From: Acanthopleura granulata
Lineage: Eukaryota > Mollusca > Polyplacophora > Chitonida > Chitonidae
Assembly: GCA_016165875.1 (NCBI GenBank)
Contig: JABBOT010000011.1
Coordinates: forward strand, 16,323,808-16,387,807
Direction of reading: 5' to 3'
DNA: 64,000 nt
How positions within the stretch are numbered: position 1 is the first letter of the stretch; every line of letters begins with the position of its first letter. Both the position numbers and the translations under genes were made by a program. The notes beneath the pieces were generated by a model. That model worked only from the letters and a program-made list of their open reading frames with translations. It ran no database searches and had not been told where the DNA came from. Positions 12,795-24,250 of this stretch are shown piece by piece.

Positions 12795-13455
12795 AATAGT
12801 CGTCCGACATTGCTCTGACGTTGGGATTTGCATTTAGAAATGAGTTGGTCGCTCAAATACCCACATCAGACGAGCCTAGAGTGAGAGACCTTTTCCCTTC
12901 CTTTCACCACATATAATTTTGTGGGGATAATCCAATCGAGTATCGTTTATAAGAAGAAAACATGCAAGCTCTGTGGTACTAAGATGTTTCAAGACGGCCG
13001 CCACACGAGTAAACCGGTAAAAGCAATTTTGGGAGAGGGCCCATGAGCGGATGTGTGTAATAGTTTTTTCAACATATGGTCTTTTCTTTTACTCTCCTGG
13101 ATTTTTTTTCTTGCATGAACCACTTCAACCTCTTGTTCACGTGCATGAACCACTGAAACGACGGGGGAAATGGTGGACTTCTCTAAACATATGGCAGCAG
13201 TGTAAGTTGGAGGCTGTTTTGCGAGAAAGCAAAGTTTATTGAATGACCCTTACAAAATTATGCGTGGCGATGGGAAAGGGAAACTTTACGATGAGGATTT
13301 GACCAGCTAGAGGTATGTTTAGTGCTTTTTCTCCATGCAACTGCTAAGCCACCACGTCTCTCATACTAGGGTTCTCTGATGTGAGTATTTGAGCGACCGC
13401 GTCATTTCCAATGCAAATCCCAACGTCAGAACAATCTTGGACTACAAAGACATCT
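12795..13455. repeat. Long inverted repeat (foldback element?)
   Basis: Arms of roughly 85-95 bp at about 12795-12890 and 13361-13455 are reverse complements at about 80-85%. Shared core words are 'tctgacgttgggatttgcat' and 'gtcgctcaaatac'. The ~470-bp centre contains the string that reads CKLCGTKMFQ in one frame, with no intact transposase. Copy B equivalent about 48315-49085. A decayed non-autonomous DNA element is the simplest reading. Confidence 0.55.
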
Positions 13456-13639
13456 GCACGACTTAACATGTCACGTGACATGAAAACAAATATCCTGGTA
13501 TCTAGAAAACGCCGAGAATTAATGACGTCGCATTTAATGGCATAATTTGCACAAAAATCTTTGTTTTCCATTAAGTGGCTAGCTTGTCACAACTAATGTA
13601 CACGATTAAACTGGTAACAGAGCTGTCACTGAACTTGTA

Positions 13640-14045
13640 CGCCATACACACGCAGGACGCGCCCTACCGCTGCTTCCGGCTTCGATCTCTCAGACGCTGC
13701 TCTGTGATTGGACAATCACACCATTCGATCATTATTCTTATCAGCTTTTGATGAATCGACCGAGTGTGCGTAGTCTATAAGTACAAGATGTTAATTAGTG
13801 AAGATATATCGTGAGCTTGAAAGTGTTCATAGCTAAAGGTCTCTTCAGGTCGATCAGCGTCACTTTGAACGGTAAAGATAGTAGTACAAAGAAGCCAAGA
13901 AACCAGAACGGATTCAGGACTCCTCCAACTGGAACTTTTTTCTAGAACTATTACTTCAGAAACTGTCAGGCCGGTTAATGTCAAGCGTTATCAAGTAAAG
14001 AATTTTTTTACATATTTTTTAGAAATAAAGACTTTTATTTTTACA
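13640..14045 (+). promoter_or_regulatory. Possible short transcription unit (CCAAT, TATA, AATAAA)
   Basis: A less AT-rich stretch with 'cgcttccggctt'-like sequence, 'gtgattggacaatcac' (CCAAT on the opposite strand) at about 13711, 'tctataagtac' at about 13776, then AATAAA at about 14022. All elements are retained in copy B (49300-49655). No conserved open frame lies between them. If transcribed, it would be a ~240-nt unspliced RNA. Weak evidence only. Confidence 0.2.
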
Positions 14046-14619
14046 TTTTTATTGTGATTACCTACCCTCGCCCAAACTGCACCTAAGCATAATAACTTTG
14101 CTTCTTCGGTGATCTAGGTACAGAAAGGATACAATATAAAAGACTACAGCACAAAGAGTAAAACCAAAGCAGCGATTGCAATGTGATAATTTACAAAGGG
14201 TAAACTATACCCTACACCTAACCGGTGAAGTACGCCGTCTTGTCAGTTTACCTCAGTTTGGGTTTAATTTTAACTGTTCATGTAAATGTTTTAAAAGTAA
14301 CAACTTCCAGACACAAGCAGAATTAGGTCCAAAATAAATACTTACACTGGTGTTTATTGAAATTTATTAGAAACCATTGGTGTAGAATTACTAAACTCAT
14401 CTTTAATACACAATCGCACAAAGAGACAGACTCACATGATTCTCGAACATTTTCCCATTTCCTTTTCACAAGTGGTACCATTTCGGCATTTGAAGAGATC
14501 TGTTCATTTGATCAACAATCAGGTTTCGTGCTTGAACTGATATGTTCATTTGGACAAGAAATGGATTTCGTGTTTAGACAAAGAATCGCTAACAGTGATA
14601 AATATTGTTTCGAATCCTC

Positions 14620-15085
14620 TATATTATATTATATTATATTATATTATATTATATTATATTATATTATATTATATTATATTATATTAGATTAGATTAGATT
14701 AGATTAGATTAGATTAGATTAGATTAGATTAGATTATATTATATTAGATTAGATTATATTATATTATATTATATTATATTATATTATATTATATTATATT
14801 ATATTATATTATATTATATTATATTATATTATATTATATTATATTATATTATATTATATTATATTATATTATATTAGATTAGATTAGATTAGATTAGATT
14901 AGATTAGATTAGATTAGATTAGATTATATTATATTAGATTAGATTATATTATATTATATTATATTATATTATATTATATTATATTATATTATATTATATT
15001 ATATTATATTATATTATATTATATTATATTATATTATATTATATTATATTATATTATATTATATTATATTATATTATATTATATT
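14620..15085 (+). repeat. (ATATT)n satellite with AGATT blocks
   Basis: About 93 uninterrupted pentamers. Two blocks of ten AGATT units at 14686-14735 and 14876-14925 are each followed by two ATATT and two AGATT units. They are exactly 190 bp (38 pentamers) apart, so a higher-order unit has been duplicated inside the array. Copy B has only a few TTCTA pentamers at this site. Confidence 0.97.
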
Positions 15086-15260
15086 TTCTTCTCTTCTGTC
15101 GTGTGTTGTGGTGTGATGTGTGTGGTGTGATGTGGTGTGGTGTGGTGTGGTGTCGCGTCGCGTCGCGTCGCGTCACGTCACATCACATTAATTGTATTAC
15201 ATTATGTTACATTATATCATATGATATTTATGATATTATATTACATTATATTATGCGAGA
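15086..15260 (+). repeat. Degenerating pentamer continuation
   Basis: The five-base phase continues downstream of the ATATT array with changing composition: TGTGG units, then TCGCG, then TCACG/TCACA, then TTACA/TTATA. Copy B has a shorter version (about 50222-50345: ttcta, gtcgt, cgtca, gttat). Confidence 0.75.
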
Positions 15261-15324
15261 CAATACGATAATTACCGTCAATCCGAACTACTAAACACTA
15301 ATATGCGAATTCATGTAGCCTCCT

Positions 15325-15400
15325 TATCGCTCAGTCAATAAAGCGTGGTTAGTCACTGAAAAACGAGGTCACAGTTTCGAATCCTGCACTTGCGAGTTTG
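15325..15400 (+). repeat. tRNA-like sequence (second SINE family head)
   Basis: 'cgctcagtcaataaagcg' resembles a tRNA box A region and 'ggtcacagtttcgaatcctg' a box B/T-arm. No good acceptor stem can be closed, so it is more likely a tRNA-derived SINE head than a tRNA gene. Copy B about 50430-50500. Confidence 0.4.
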
Positions 15401-16610
15401 ATTCTGGTTGAAGCTGGACAGTTTTTCAGGTGCATGGGCGAGTCTTGGTTCTCTCCATAATGTATCCTTTCGCCAATAAATCAGAATGGAAAGAAACATA
15501 GAGTGTTGCATATTTCTGCTCTATTTTCACTGATTAGTAATCGTCTAAAAAATTTCCTGTACCCATATCTCAACCCCAACCACCAGCAAAATTTAACGCA
15601 CTGGCAATTTGCTAAAGGCCAACATGTGCTTATTTTTTCGGTAAAATTAGCGAGAAACAGTCAGATAACGACAAGGACAAACATAGGCTGATAAAAACAG
15701 TTTTTCATTGTAGCAAATTTGCGACTATAGACCTATACCAAAAGCCATTCCCGCGATAAAGAAGATACCGCGCGCAACAGTTAATATCCCTTGATGGGAT
15801 GACCACACAGCATTTTAACAAATCCTAGACCACTGACGTCAAATAAGTTGCAATTAACATCCCTGCACTTTTTTTTCACCTCATTATGACTCAGCCATAG
15901 TGCACGGGGACGTGTATGTTGCTGCCGTTTTCGCATTTACATAGACCATTGGAACGAAGCCCTATAACTGAGGTACACTGACGTTAGGTCGGTTCCATGC
16001 GGCTATTTGGCAACTAGCCCAATGTCGTCGCTGTTCTGGTTTTATTATCTAGGCTGTAGTGTTTTATATCATGCATGTATTAACTGTACGCCCTTCTACA
16101 TATCAACCTAAAACATCATACTACTGTACATTTGAACACATGTGAACAAAATAACATCATACAGTATGATAAACTCTTGACTTGTAAACATAGAACATCA
16201 CAGTAACTGTTCAACAGCACGCGTCAATAGAAAAAAATCATATTGTGTGTAAAACGGTTGGCGTGTTAACCTATAACATCATACATACTGTACAACAGTC
16301 CACAGGTCAGTCGAAAACTTGCTATCGAAAATTCTATGGTCAGCCTAAAATAGTATAACAATTCAACTGTTTAAATGTCAGCCTAGAAAATTGTGCCTAC
16401 TAAATTAATTTACACATCAACTTTAAAAAAGATGTTAATTGTAACTTACAATTGGTCGACTCAAAAAAGGACGCATTAAAATTCGTTATGTGAACTACGG
16501 AACAATATTCTTAGATTTCCGTCGTTTCTGCTATGTAAATTGTGGAACAATCCACCTGAAATAAGATATTAACGCTAGGCTTTTAACTCTGGTATTCCTT
16601 CTGTTCACAG
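15400..16610. other. Spacer upstream of GPCR, copy A
   Basis: No gene recognised. 16018-16610 is part of a segment missing from copy B. A good acceptor (ttctgttcacag) ends at 16610 just before the GPCR start codon, so an upstream 5' UTR exon of that gene may lie here or further left. Confidence 0.4.
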
Positions 16611-16628
16611 GTGTGTTATCGGGCTCCA

Positions 16629-17641
16629 ATGGCGGAAACAGATATCATTAACATGTCGTATTGGGACGGGATCTTTTTCAACGACTTTAACAGCAATGCC
16701 TCCTGTTGGCCTGACGTATTGACGTCAGCTCGGCGATCGCCGGCTGCACTGGCGTTCCGATTTACTCTTGCTTCGTCGGTCATTTCTTCGGTTAACATAG
16801 CTATGGCGTGGGCGCCCGTCTTCGTCAAGTCTCTTCTCTTGTGATCCGTTATAAGGGTAGACAACTCCGAACTGGAGGCAAAACGGTTCATCATAAACTT
16901 CAGCATAGTAAATGTGATGTTGCCAATCCTTGTGGCACTAGATCCGTATTTCATATCAGCAATAATATATATGAAGGGAAACTTTGTTTCACCTGACATT
17001 TGTGCCCTTGGCGTGTACGCCACGGTCGGATTAAATCTTATCTGTGCACAGGTCGCTTCTGTCCTCGGCCTGCCTGGCGATCGCATTTATGCCGTGGCTC
17101 GACCTCTGACCTACAGTGCTATTGGTTACACTGGACCGACAAAGATATGCATCCTGATACTAATACTTGGTTCTTTGCCATAACCGTCTGGGTTATCTCT
17201 GTGCCTATAACATTTTATAAGTTTGTCTGAGTCTGCAATTCCAGGTGTTCCCATGTTTTGCTGACACCTGCTAAACGCCTATATGAAGATGTCAGGTTCA
17301 GAAACCTTAGACACTTTGTTAGCTGGTGCAAATGTGTTTTCCTTTGCGGTTTACATCTCCATCTTTCTATCCTTATTTTCGGTTTTTACTGAAGTGCAAG
17401 AGGATTTGCTCTCACGGAAGAGTCCGTTATCATAGCCAATTCCCTCTTTCTTCCGTACATGGGAAACACATGTTTGGACCCATTAATTTTGATGAGTCGA
17501 ATACCTTCTATTCCTAGATGCTTACCTATTAGGTTCAAACCGGGCAGAGAACAACAAGGCAGAAAGCGGATGGGCAGTGTTTCATCAAGGACAGTCACAC
17601 AGGAAACAGTGTTCAAAACAGAATTTAGCTTAACCGTATGA
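16629..17641 (+). pseudogene. Rhodopsin-family GPCR pseudogene, copy A
   Basis: ATG 16629 follows an acceptor at 16610. The N-terminus (MAETDIINMSYWDG) has two N-glycosylation sites (NMS, NAS). TM1 runs to FVKSLLL and is broken by TGA 16842-16844 where copy B has TGG. The same frame continues through TM2 (NVMLPILVALDPY), TM3 and the family mark DRIYAVARPLTY (DRY-like). A +2 frameshift near 17160 interrupts TM4. Further on, TM6-like (FSFAVYISIFL) and TM7-like (IIANSLFLPYMGNTCLDPLIL, an NPxxY variant) sequences and a basic tail ending at TGA 17641 are legible. The stop after ITFYKFV and the stop before SARGFAL also occur in copy B, so decay began before the two copies split. TM5 is not found. 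Confidence 0.75.
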
Positions 17642-17656
17642 ACCATGCACGCTGTT

Positions 17657-17815
17657 TGATTTATTTATTTATTTGATTGGTGTTTTACGCCGTACCCAAG
17701 AATATTTCACTTTCCATAATGCGGCCAGCACTGTGGTGGGAGGAAACCGGGCAGAGCCCAGGAGAAACCCACGGCCATCAGCAGGTTGCTGGTAGACCTT
17801 CCCACATACGGCCGG
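17657..17815 (-). mobile_element. SINE 3' half, antisense
   Basis: Well preserved: tail tttatttattt, 'gattggtgttttacgccgta', 'ggtgggaggaaaccgggcag', 'cagcaggttgctggtagacc', 'tacggccgga'. Copy B equivalent 51930-52095. Confidence 0.85.
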
Positions 17816-17818
17816 AGA

Positions 17819-18180
17819 CACGCTGTTTGAATCACAGACTTTTGTATTCCCGTGGTTATATCTGCATAGACTGAAGAGTTTGCTATATATTAAGAAAATA
17901 CATGTAACATTACAAGGTGTACGTACTGATCATACATTGAAATGTGGGGTTTGTGGGTTTGTACATGGAGCTGTTTTCCTTTTAAGCATATGCTTAAGCA
18001 TATGAACCATGCACGCTGTTTGAATCACAGGCTTTTGTATTCCCGGGGTTATATCTCCATGGAATGAAGAGTTTGCTATATATTAAGCAAAAGAAATGTA
18101 CCATTACAGGGTGTACGAACTGATCATACATTGAATTGTGGGGTTTGTGGATTTGTACATGGAGCTGTTTTCCTCTAGGT
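17819..18180 (+). repeat. 190-bp tandem duplication private to copy A
   Basis: 'cacgctgtttgaatcacag' occurs at about 17819 and again at about 18010, each followed by matching sequence to 'ggagctgttttcct'. Copy B has this once (about 52095-52255). The junction carries the 16-bp perfect palindrome ttaagcatatgcttaa at 17982-17997. Confidence 0.85.
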
Positions 18181-18559
18181 GTGCCTTTTGTCTCTGGTTC
18201 GTAAATTTCAAACTCTATGTACAAATCTTAAAGAGTCCAGCTTGCGTATCAAAGGGTCCTCAATCAGTACCGTATCGATTTTGTATTATGGCATGCTTCA
18301 GATAGCATGATTTTAAGGAAAGTTCACACTTAAAGGAGAAGACCGGGGAAATATTGGGAAATTTAGGGTAAGAGAATACGGTTTGAAGATTTAAAAACGA
18401 CCATCAATTTCTTTTAGACTTTTTCAGTTTGGGTCAACAATTTTAAGGTAGGTCATATCACTCACCCAATCGCGAATAATAAATACCTCAATGTAAAACG
18501 GGATGTAACTGTGAAAATAATTTTGATCAATAAGAACTCAGGATTATGTAAAGCTCGAT

Positions 18560-18860
18560 TAGCAAAAATGACAAGAAATCATTAACAGTCTATCTTTTGA
18601 ATGTAGACAACGGTACTCATGTACGGATGCGAAATCGACTCAATTACGGACGGTTGACTGATGTCCTTTTTTTGTGAGTGCACACACAACAAAGAGCAGG
18701 CAGGATGTCACAGGGTGTAGATTTTGGCTGGACAAACAGCACGCCGAATACAGACGGGAAGGAAGCCGACTTGTAACTTTATGGCTGGAGAGCGAAGGGC
18801 CCTCCCGGGTCGGTAAACTGTCAGCGTCATCTGAGAGTGGTGTGAGCTTAAGGCGATAAA
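18560..18860 (+). other. Remnant of an unidentified exon, copy A
   Basis: The reading VTGCRFWLDKQHAEYRREGS is shared with copy B (about 52760-52960), where it runs on to an acidic tail (LESEGPDSDESTNIG). In A the tail codons are deleted and the preceding cag-like acceptor is altered. Not recognised as a known domain; could be a degraded last exon or chance. Confidence 0.25.
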
Positions 18861-18927
18861 GAATACGTTACATAGAGAACGTATAAACAATTATCGTATG
18901 ATGTTTTTTAAGTCTTCAAAACTTACT

Positions 18928-19985
18928 TAGTTCACCAAAATTTATGTTATGCTTCCTCAGTTTTCTCCTTTAATACTGATGCATTATATTGAAACTTGTG
19001 CTGTCGGTTAGTGTTGTTTACCTACGATGTGCGTGCATGTCAAATAAGCGTTATTATTTACGTGTGGACTTTGTGCATGTAAATTCCGTGAATATCTCCG
19101 AATTGTGTATATTTGGAAATAAATTTTATGCCTTTCCGTCTCTCAAAATCTGTGAAGGTTTTTGTTTTTCATTTAACAAATACGATATCTTGCAAATTGT
19201 AATTGAAACATCGGGCACGGTGCTATACAGGCTCTCCCTCCTGTCCCTACAAGTGCAAGTGACTAATACTGGCTGCCGTCGTATAAATGAAAACACGTAA
19301 CAAAAATACATGAATGAATAAATAAATTATAGTTGATGCTTTGGGTGTCTATTTTTTTCATTCATGTATTGTAACACGGATCGTACCAAGACTTAAGAAC
19401 GTCAACCCTCTCATCCCGTATGGCAATAGAATCTATCTCTAAATATGAATGCACACAACTGGCAAGAGGAAATCCGGGTTTCTGTTCATTCGGAGACCAA
19501 AAATACTACTACTAATAATAACAATAAATAATAATAAATAATAATAATAATTGAGAAAATACTTATTTTTAAGTACAAAAGTAGAAAATGGAGAAGTTAC
19601 GCTCTCTTTCAGAACTCCTGTGTCACACAGTTTGATCTACGTCAAATTTAAGACAGGGACAGATATTTACAATAGCAATAGATCACTGCGTTGTTATTGC
19701 ATCATTGGTCACAAAGTCTATCTTCCCTCTCTCTCTCTCTCTCTCTCTCAGTGTGTGTGAAGCAATGGTGTCAATAAGAGGTCGCTGAAGCTCGTGTGGC
19801 AGTTTGCATAGTGTTAAAAACACCCTGTGTTCAATTAAAATGGCGTGCATACCTGTACGCCACATGGGGAAGAGTTCGTCTGTAACTTGCCAATAGTCCT
19901 TGTTGTAACCCCGGGACACCGGTTTACTCCACCCATAAAACTCACTGCGATTATGTAAGTGAAAAATTTATGAGTAATATATAAT
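18928..19985. other. Copy A-only segment
   Basis: About 1.1 kb absent from copy B, where 53041 jumps to the middle of the next SINE. It contains a SINE tail scrap near 19265-19325, an (aat)n run at 19505-19550 and (ct)n at about 19727-19751. No gene seen. Confidence 0.6.
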
Positions 19986-19989
19986 CAAT

Positions 19990-20150
19990 AGAGAGGTACC
20001 GGGAAGGTTAGCGCGCTTGTGCAGCGTATTGACCCAGGTGCCAATGCCATCCGTGTGAATTCAAGTCCAGCACACGCTTGCTTCATCTCCGCAAGTGAAA
20101 TATTCTTGGGTACGGCGCAAAACACCAATCAAATAAATAAAGCAAATAAT
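19990..20150 (+). mobile_element. SINE with internal deletion
   Basis: Head 'aaggttagcgcgcttgtgca', box B-like 'gtgaattcaagtccagc', then directly the tail 'agtgaaatattcttgggtac' and 'ggcgcaaaacaccaatcaaa'. Copy B keeps only the 3' part (about 53043-53150), its left edge coinciding with the copy A/B breakpoint. Confidence 0.8.
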
Positions 20151-20374
20151 TAATAAGAGTGAAAGACCAGTGCATAAATAATCAGTTAAAGCAAAATATT
20201 GTTATTACCATTATCTTTTCTTAAAAAAAACCTTTCCCGGATTTTAAGTGAGTACAGCAGCATAAACCTTTTGGGCCATCTTCTGTCGAACGTCTACTTT
20301 GTCTCACGTGAGCCAAAAAGTAAAGCTTATGGACAGGGCGACAGACAATTACTTAGTATTATTTGATATATTTT

Positions 20375-20500
20375 ATAGGTGTTTTACCCCTTACCAAGAA
20401 CATTTCACGGCGACCGTGGTGGGAGGAAACCGGGCACAACCCGGGGGCAACCCGCGACCAGCCACTAGTTGTTGACAGCCTTTCCCACGTACGACCGAAG
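20375..20500 (-). mobile_element. SINE 3' fragment, antisense
   Basis: 'taggtgttttaccccttacc', 'gtggtgggaggaaaccgggc' and 'cccacgtacgaccgaagagg'. Copy B 53385-53515. Confidence 0.7.
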
Positions 20501-20579
20501 AGGAAGTCAAACTGGGGCCAAAGAGCTGAAACTTTCACCCGGAAATTGTCCTCTGTAAATGCTGCCACCTAAATGAGTG

Positions 20580-22139
20580 TAAGAAGCGTGATAGATACTC
20601 CAGTTCCCATAGACCAACACAACACCCAGTGTAAGGTTACTGGAGTTTATTAGTGCCAAAGTCCCAATGGACCATTAAATCCCATTGCCAATTCCATTGC
20701 CTGTAAACACATGCACAAGAGAAGTGTTACAGCTTGTAATATTCATGTCACATATCGATTATAATACAAAAGTATTGCATTATCTGTTATGGACATTAAC
20801 ACCATATCTTTCGTTATGACACTCAGGCATATATATTATACTATAGTTCAAAAGTATTCTCACCTATGGTAACAATCATGTTACACTCAATTCAACTAAC
20901 ATCCCACAAAACAGCTACAAATCTGAATAAAACATTACACAGTAAGGTACAAATACACTGTAGTTGATACCATGTAACCTATATCTTAAACGTTAATAAT
21001 GTACTCCGTGGGTTTGACCACCATGTTTAACCATTGTTTTTTGCGTAATAACAATGAGAAACAATAATTGAAAATTGGAAAAAAAATTAAATGTCACAAT
21101 GAAATAACAAACAATTAATTTTAAATAATTCAGTAAAATACAATAATTGCATATTTCCACATTATTCACTAAATGCAACTACTTAACTGATATAAGAACA
21201 CAACTGTATGATTAGCAAGACATATATATACATGTATGTATAAGTACATGTACTATATTTTTATGACAATTTATGAGTCTAAGTTTAAGCATAGTGTAAC
21301 AATAAACACCATAAAATATTCATTAAACACTAGACAATTCTCACCCTCAAATGTATACAGACAGCATGAGTACATCAGGTCAGGCTCACAGTCCAAACAT
21401 CATAGTAAACAGCAGGCCACAGGCTACATCAGAACAAGGGGCACAACTCAGGCCAACACGGTAGCAAAGAACTGGAGTGAAGCTTAGCCTACAATCACAA
21501 CGTTCCTACCTTAGTTACACTCATAATTAACAATATTTCCGACATGATAAATCATAAGCATGTTTACTGATACATTTTTATAAACAATAGACCAGCTTAC
21601 TGCTACACACAAGCTCTGAGATTTACTACACATTCATATGTAATTTTAACATGGCACACGCTCGTTCAGTATGTAGCGCTAATGCATTAAGAAGAAAATA
21701 ATGATTTATTCACATTTAAGAGTTGAAACCAACTTTGATAACCGACTACGACAACAAGAACAGTTTAGAACATGATTAAACTCACATGGTCAGTAGTTAC
21801 TCACAGTGATAACTCCGTTTTCTGGTTTAATTCGCTAGCTCAGTTCGAGAGTCCGAACGTATCTCAGTCGTAAAACAAAAACTGGCCACCATCAAAACAT
21901 ACACGCCGTCACGGAAATTATAAAATATAAAATCAGATACAAAAACAGTTCTACTAGAAATAGTGCATAAACTAACTGCCCCTTAGTTCATATGACATGA
22001 TTTTCATAAAATAAATTAAGCATTCTAACTAAAGTGATACAGAATCGATCACACTGGGCATTTTCCGTATGGCATATAGTAATATCACACACCACTCTTA
22101 CATGAGCAATAACACATACGGTTCCACACGAATTTGTGT
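20580..22139. other. AT-rich spacer, copy A
   Basis: Low-complexity AT-rich sequence, well conserved with copy B (about 53580-55150), without indels larger than a few tens of bases in most of it. No open frame is maintained in both copies. It could be a long 3' UTR of a - strand transcript ('gtttatta' offers an AATAAA complement near 20646), but nothing else supports that. Confidence 0.4.
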
Positions 22140-22225
22140 GAAATTGGTTTCGAACCGTACTTGAACTCACAGCGCCCGCCATGGTAAAATGCCTTTGAGT
22201 CATTCTACTCGGCTAACATGTTTTA
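22140..22225 (-). mobile_element. SINE head fragment, antisense
   Basis: 'cgtacttgaactcacagcgc' (box B complement) through 'gagtcattctactcggctaa' (box A side). Copy B about 55150-55225. Confidence 0.45.
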
Positions 22226-22229
22226 TCTC

Positions 22230-23885
22230 CTTGAAGGCTGCTGTTATGACGTATATTTCATCATGGATATGGTAGATTTTAAACGTATCCTCAAATAAGA
22301 GATACTCTACTAATAACACGCGGTCAAGGTAAATAGTAAGACGAAAACAATACAAAAGTAGCTTCACATGCGAATAAACAAAAGTGTTCTGTTCCTTTAT
22401 CTGAGTGTGACAAAATAAAAGCTTTTTATCTCACAGTGAGCTCAAAGGGAAGCAGTCTTAATCTCTTAGTGGTCTTCTACCAGTGACAAAGTCTCCTCAG
22501 AAACAAGACGAAATTTCTGCCGTTGGGCCTGTGGGTACCGAAACCGATCTTAGCCGTCAACCATACCAGCCGTCAACAAAAAAGGGCGCTTCGAGGTGAA
22601 TGTTCGCTAGACTAGTTTCCAAAACGACAGTTAACACAAACCATCAAGGACTAAGAAAGTATATAATATAAAACAGAGCTAATTTAAATTATTTCAACCA
22701 GTCACATGTACAACAAGCCTATTTATGATTTCGACTGATGTTCATGTTTGTAGCATTGCTAGACTGTTTTCATGTTTCAGAAATACCACTGTACAAATAT
22801 TGTTTCTAACCGTTCTTGTATTGTTTACATAGAGGCCTCTGCGAAGGGCAGAATGTAAATTTGACAGAGTTGCCCTCTTTACGTTAAGGTTTCATTCATT
22901 CATTCATTCATACACCCATTTATATTTTAGTACTGAATAAGTTGCATCGTTGGTATGTTTTTGGGTAATGGTGCAAGAATCCGATATCTCACACTGCTTA
23001 AGCAGCATTCAAAAGATGTTAATCATAAAATGTTGTACTGGTGTTTTATTCGTTTCTTTATTTACCAAATCACATTTCCACCACCGCGGCCGGCCACACT
23101 AGGAGATGACTATGCTACGTCTTATGAAGACGATAGGCGTTTTCTTTCAGACGAGTTCCAAATGAACCTTATCCTGTTGATGTATTGTGCAACATTTATC
23201 TTTGACACTGCGGAGTATAACGTTTTATATAAATAAGTGGGAAATAGTTCTCAAAAGTTGTATTTGGTGAAGATGCTATCTGGTAAATTGTGATATTAAA
23301 TTCAAAACTGTCTTCATATCCGATCATGCTCAGTATGTGTCATCATAATACTAGCTTTGTCCATAACATTGCACAAATGCCGCAATGTTTTAAAATCAAG
23401 AAAATTAAAAGGAGTAAAAGTAATAAAAACAAAACAAAAAGAAAAATATAGTGAAAAAGCACATAACCCAAACTTGAAGAGTATAACTCTTCAGGCTGTA
23501 TATTATATTAAGTTTTAATTCAATGTGACAAACCGTTTTTGGGAGGTACTCGTAAAATCTGTCTCGTGCTTCCAGTGGGTTCACTGATGGCGTCATGCGA
23601 ACATTTCTAACTGTTGATGTAAAGGATCATAAAATCCAAAGTTTATTAAAAGGAATAAACAGACAGAGCGCCTGTCTAACGCCAGAGGTAAGACAACATT
23701 ACAGGTGAGAAAGATATTTATTACATTTTTATGCTATACTGAGATCCTAACTGACCGAACTCTGTGACAAGGAGTTCTCAAATGTGAGTGGCTAATCCTT
23801 GACCAAAGTGATCACGAATTGGAATCAGGTCACCGCTGTGGTTTTATGCGTGTAGGTTTGTCCTAGTTGATTTGTCCTAGTAGGT
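22230..23885. other. Spacer with no gene recognised, copy A
   Basis: Contains (cattc)n at about 22890-22908 and one open frame at 22955-23236, which is retained in copy B without resembling a known protein. Aligns with 55230-57425; copy B has an extra ~550 bp at 56661-57210. Confidence 0.4.
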
Positions 23886-23888
23886 TTG

Positions 23889-24090
23889 TCAGGGTCCATT
23901 TGCACGAAGCCATCTTAACGTTACCAGCACGTATAGCTCTCATGGCGATGCAATGCCTACAGTGCTGGTAGTCACGCTATTGACGTGTTCGTAACGTTAA
24001 GCCCGTTTCGTGCAACAGGACCCTGGTAGCTACCCTTTGTACGTGCTTGTAACATTAAGAGGGCTGCGTGCAGTTGACTGGACTCGGGCC
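23889..24090. mobile_element. MITE-like foldback element, nested
   Basis: Left end 'agggtccatttgcacgaagc' followed by 'catcttaacgttac' is mirrored by 'gtaacgttaagcccg' and 'tttcgtgcaacaggaccct' (to 24024). A third end, 'aacattaagagggctgcgtg', follows at about 24050-24085, so one element appears to have been disturbed by, or inserted in, another. No coding capacity. Copy B (57427-57565) has only one pair of ends. Confidence 0.7.
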
Positions 24091-24250
24091 TCCTGTTTTC
24101 GTTCACCTGTAAGCCTGGTCGTCAATCTTTAATTGAAATAGTCTTGCATATGGCCGATATCACGAATAAAATAACTAAATAAATAGATGAATAAAAAAAT
24201 AAATAAATGTGTAGGTACAGTATATTTGCGTCTGAATCGGGTGGTCGTGG

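Noticed and set aside
13775..13984. 69-codon - strand frame
   Set aside because: Interrupted by indels in copy B and without homology that I recognise.
15325..15400. Functional tRNA gene
   Set aside because: Box B-like arm is good but the acceptor stem does not close and no anticodon loop can be set; SINE head more likely.
18989..19300. 103-codon open frame
   Set aside because: Ends inside a SINE tail scrap and lies in a segment missing from copy B. No family resemblance.
22955..23236. 93-codon open frame, with a similar one at 56026-56232
   Set aside because: Similarity between copies is no greater than the surrounding DNA, no splice signals or family resemblance, and the starts differ.
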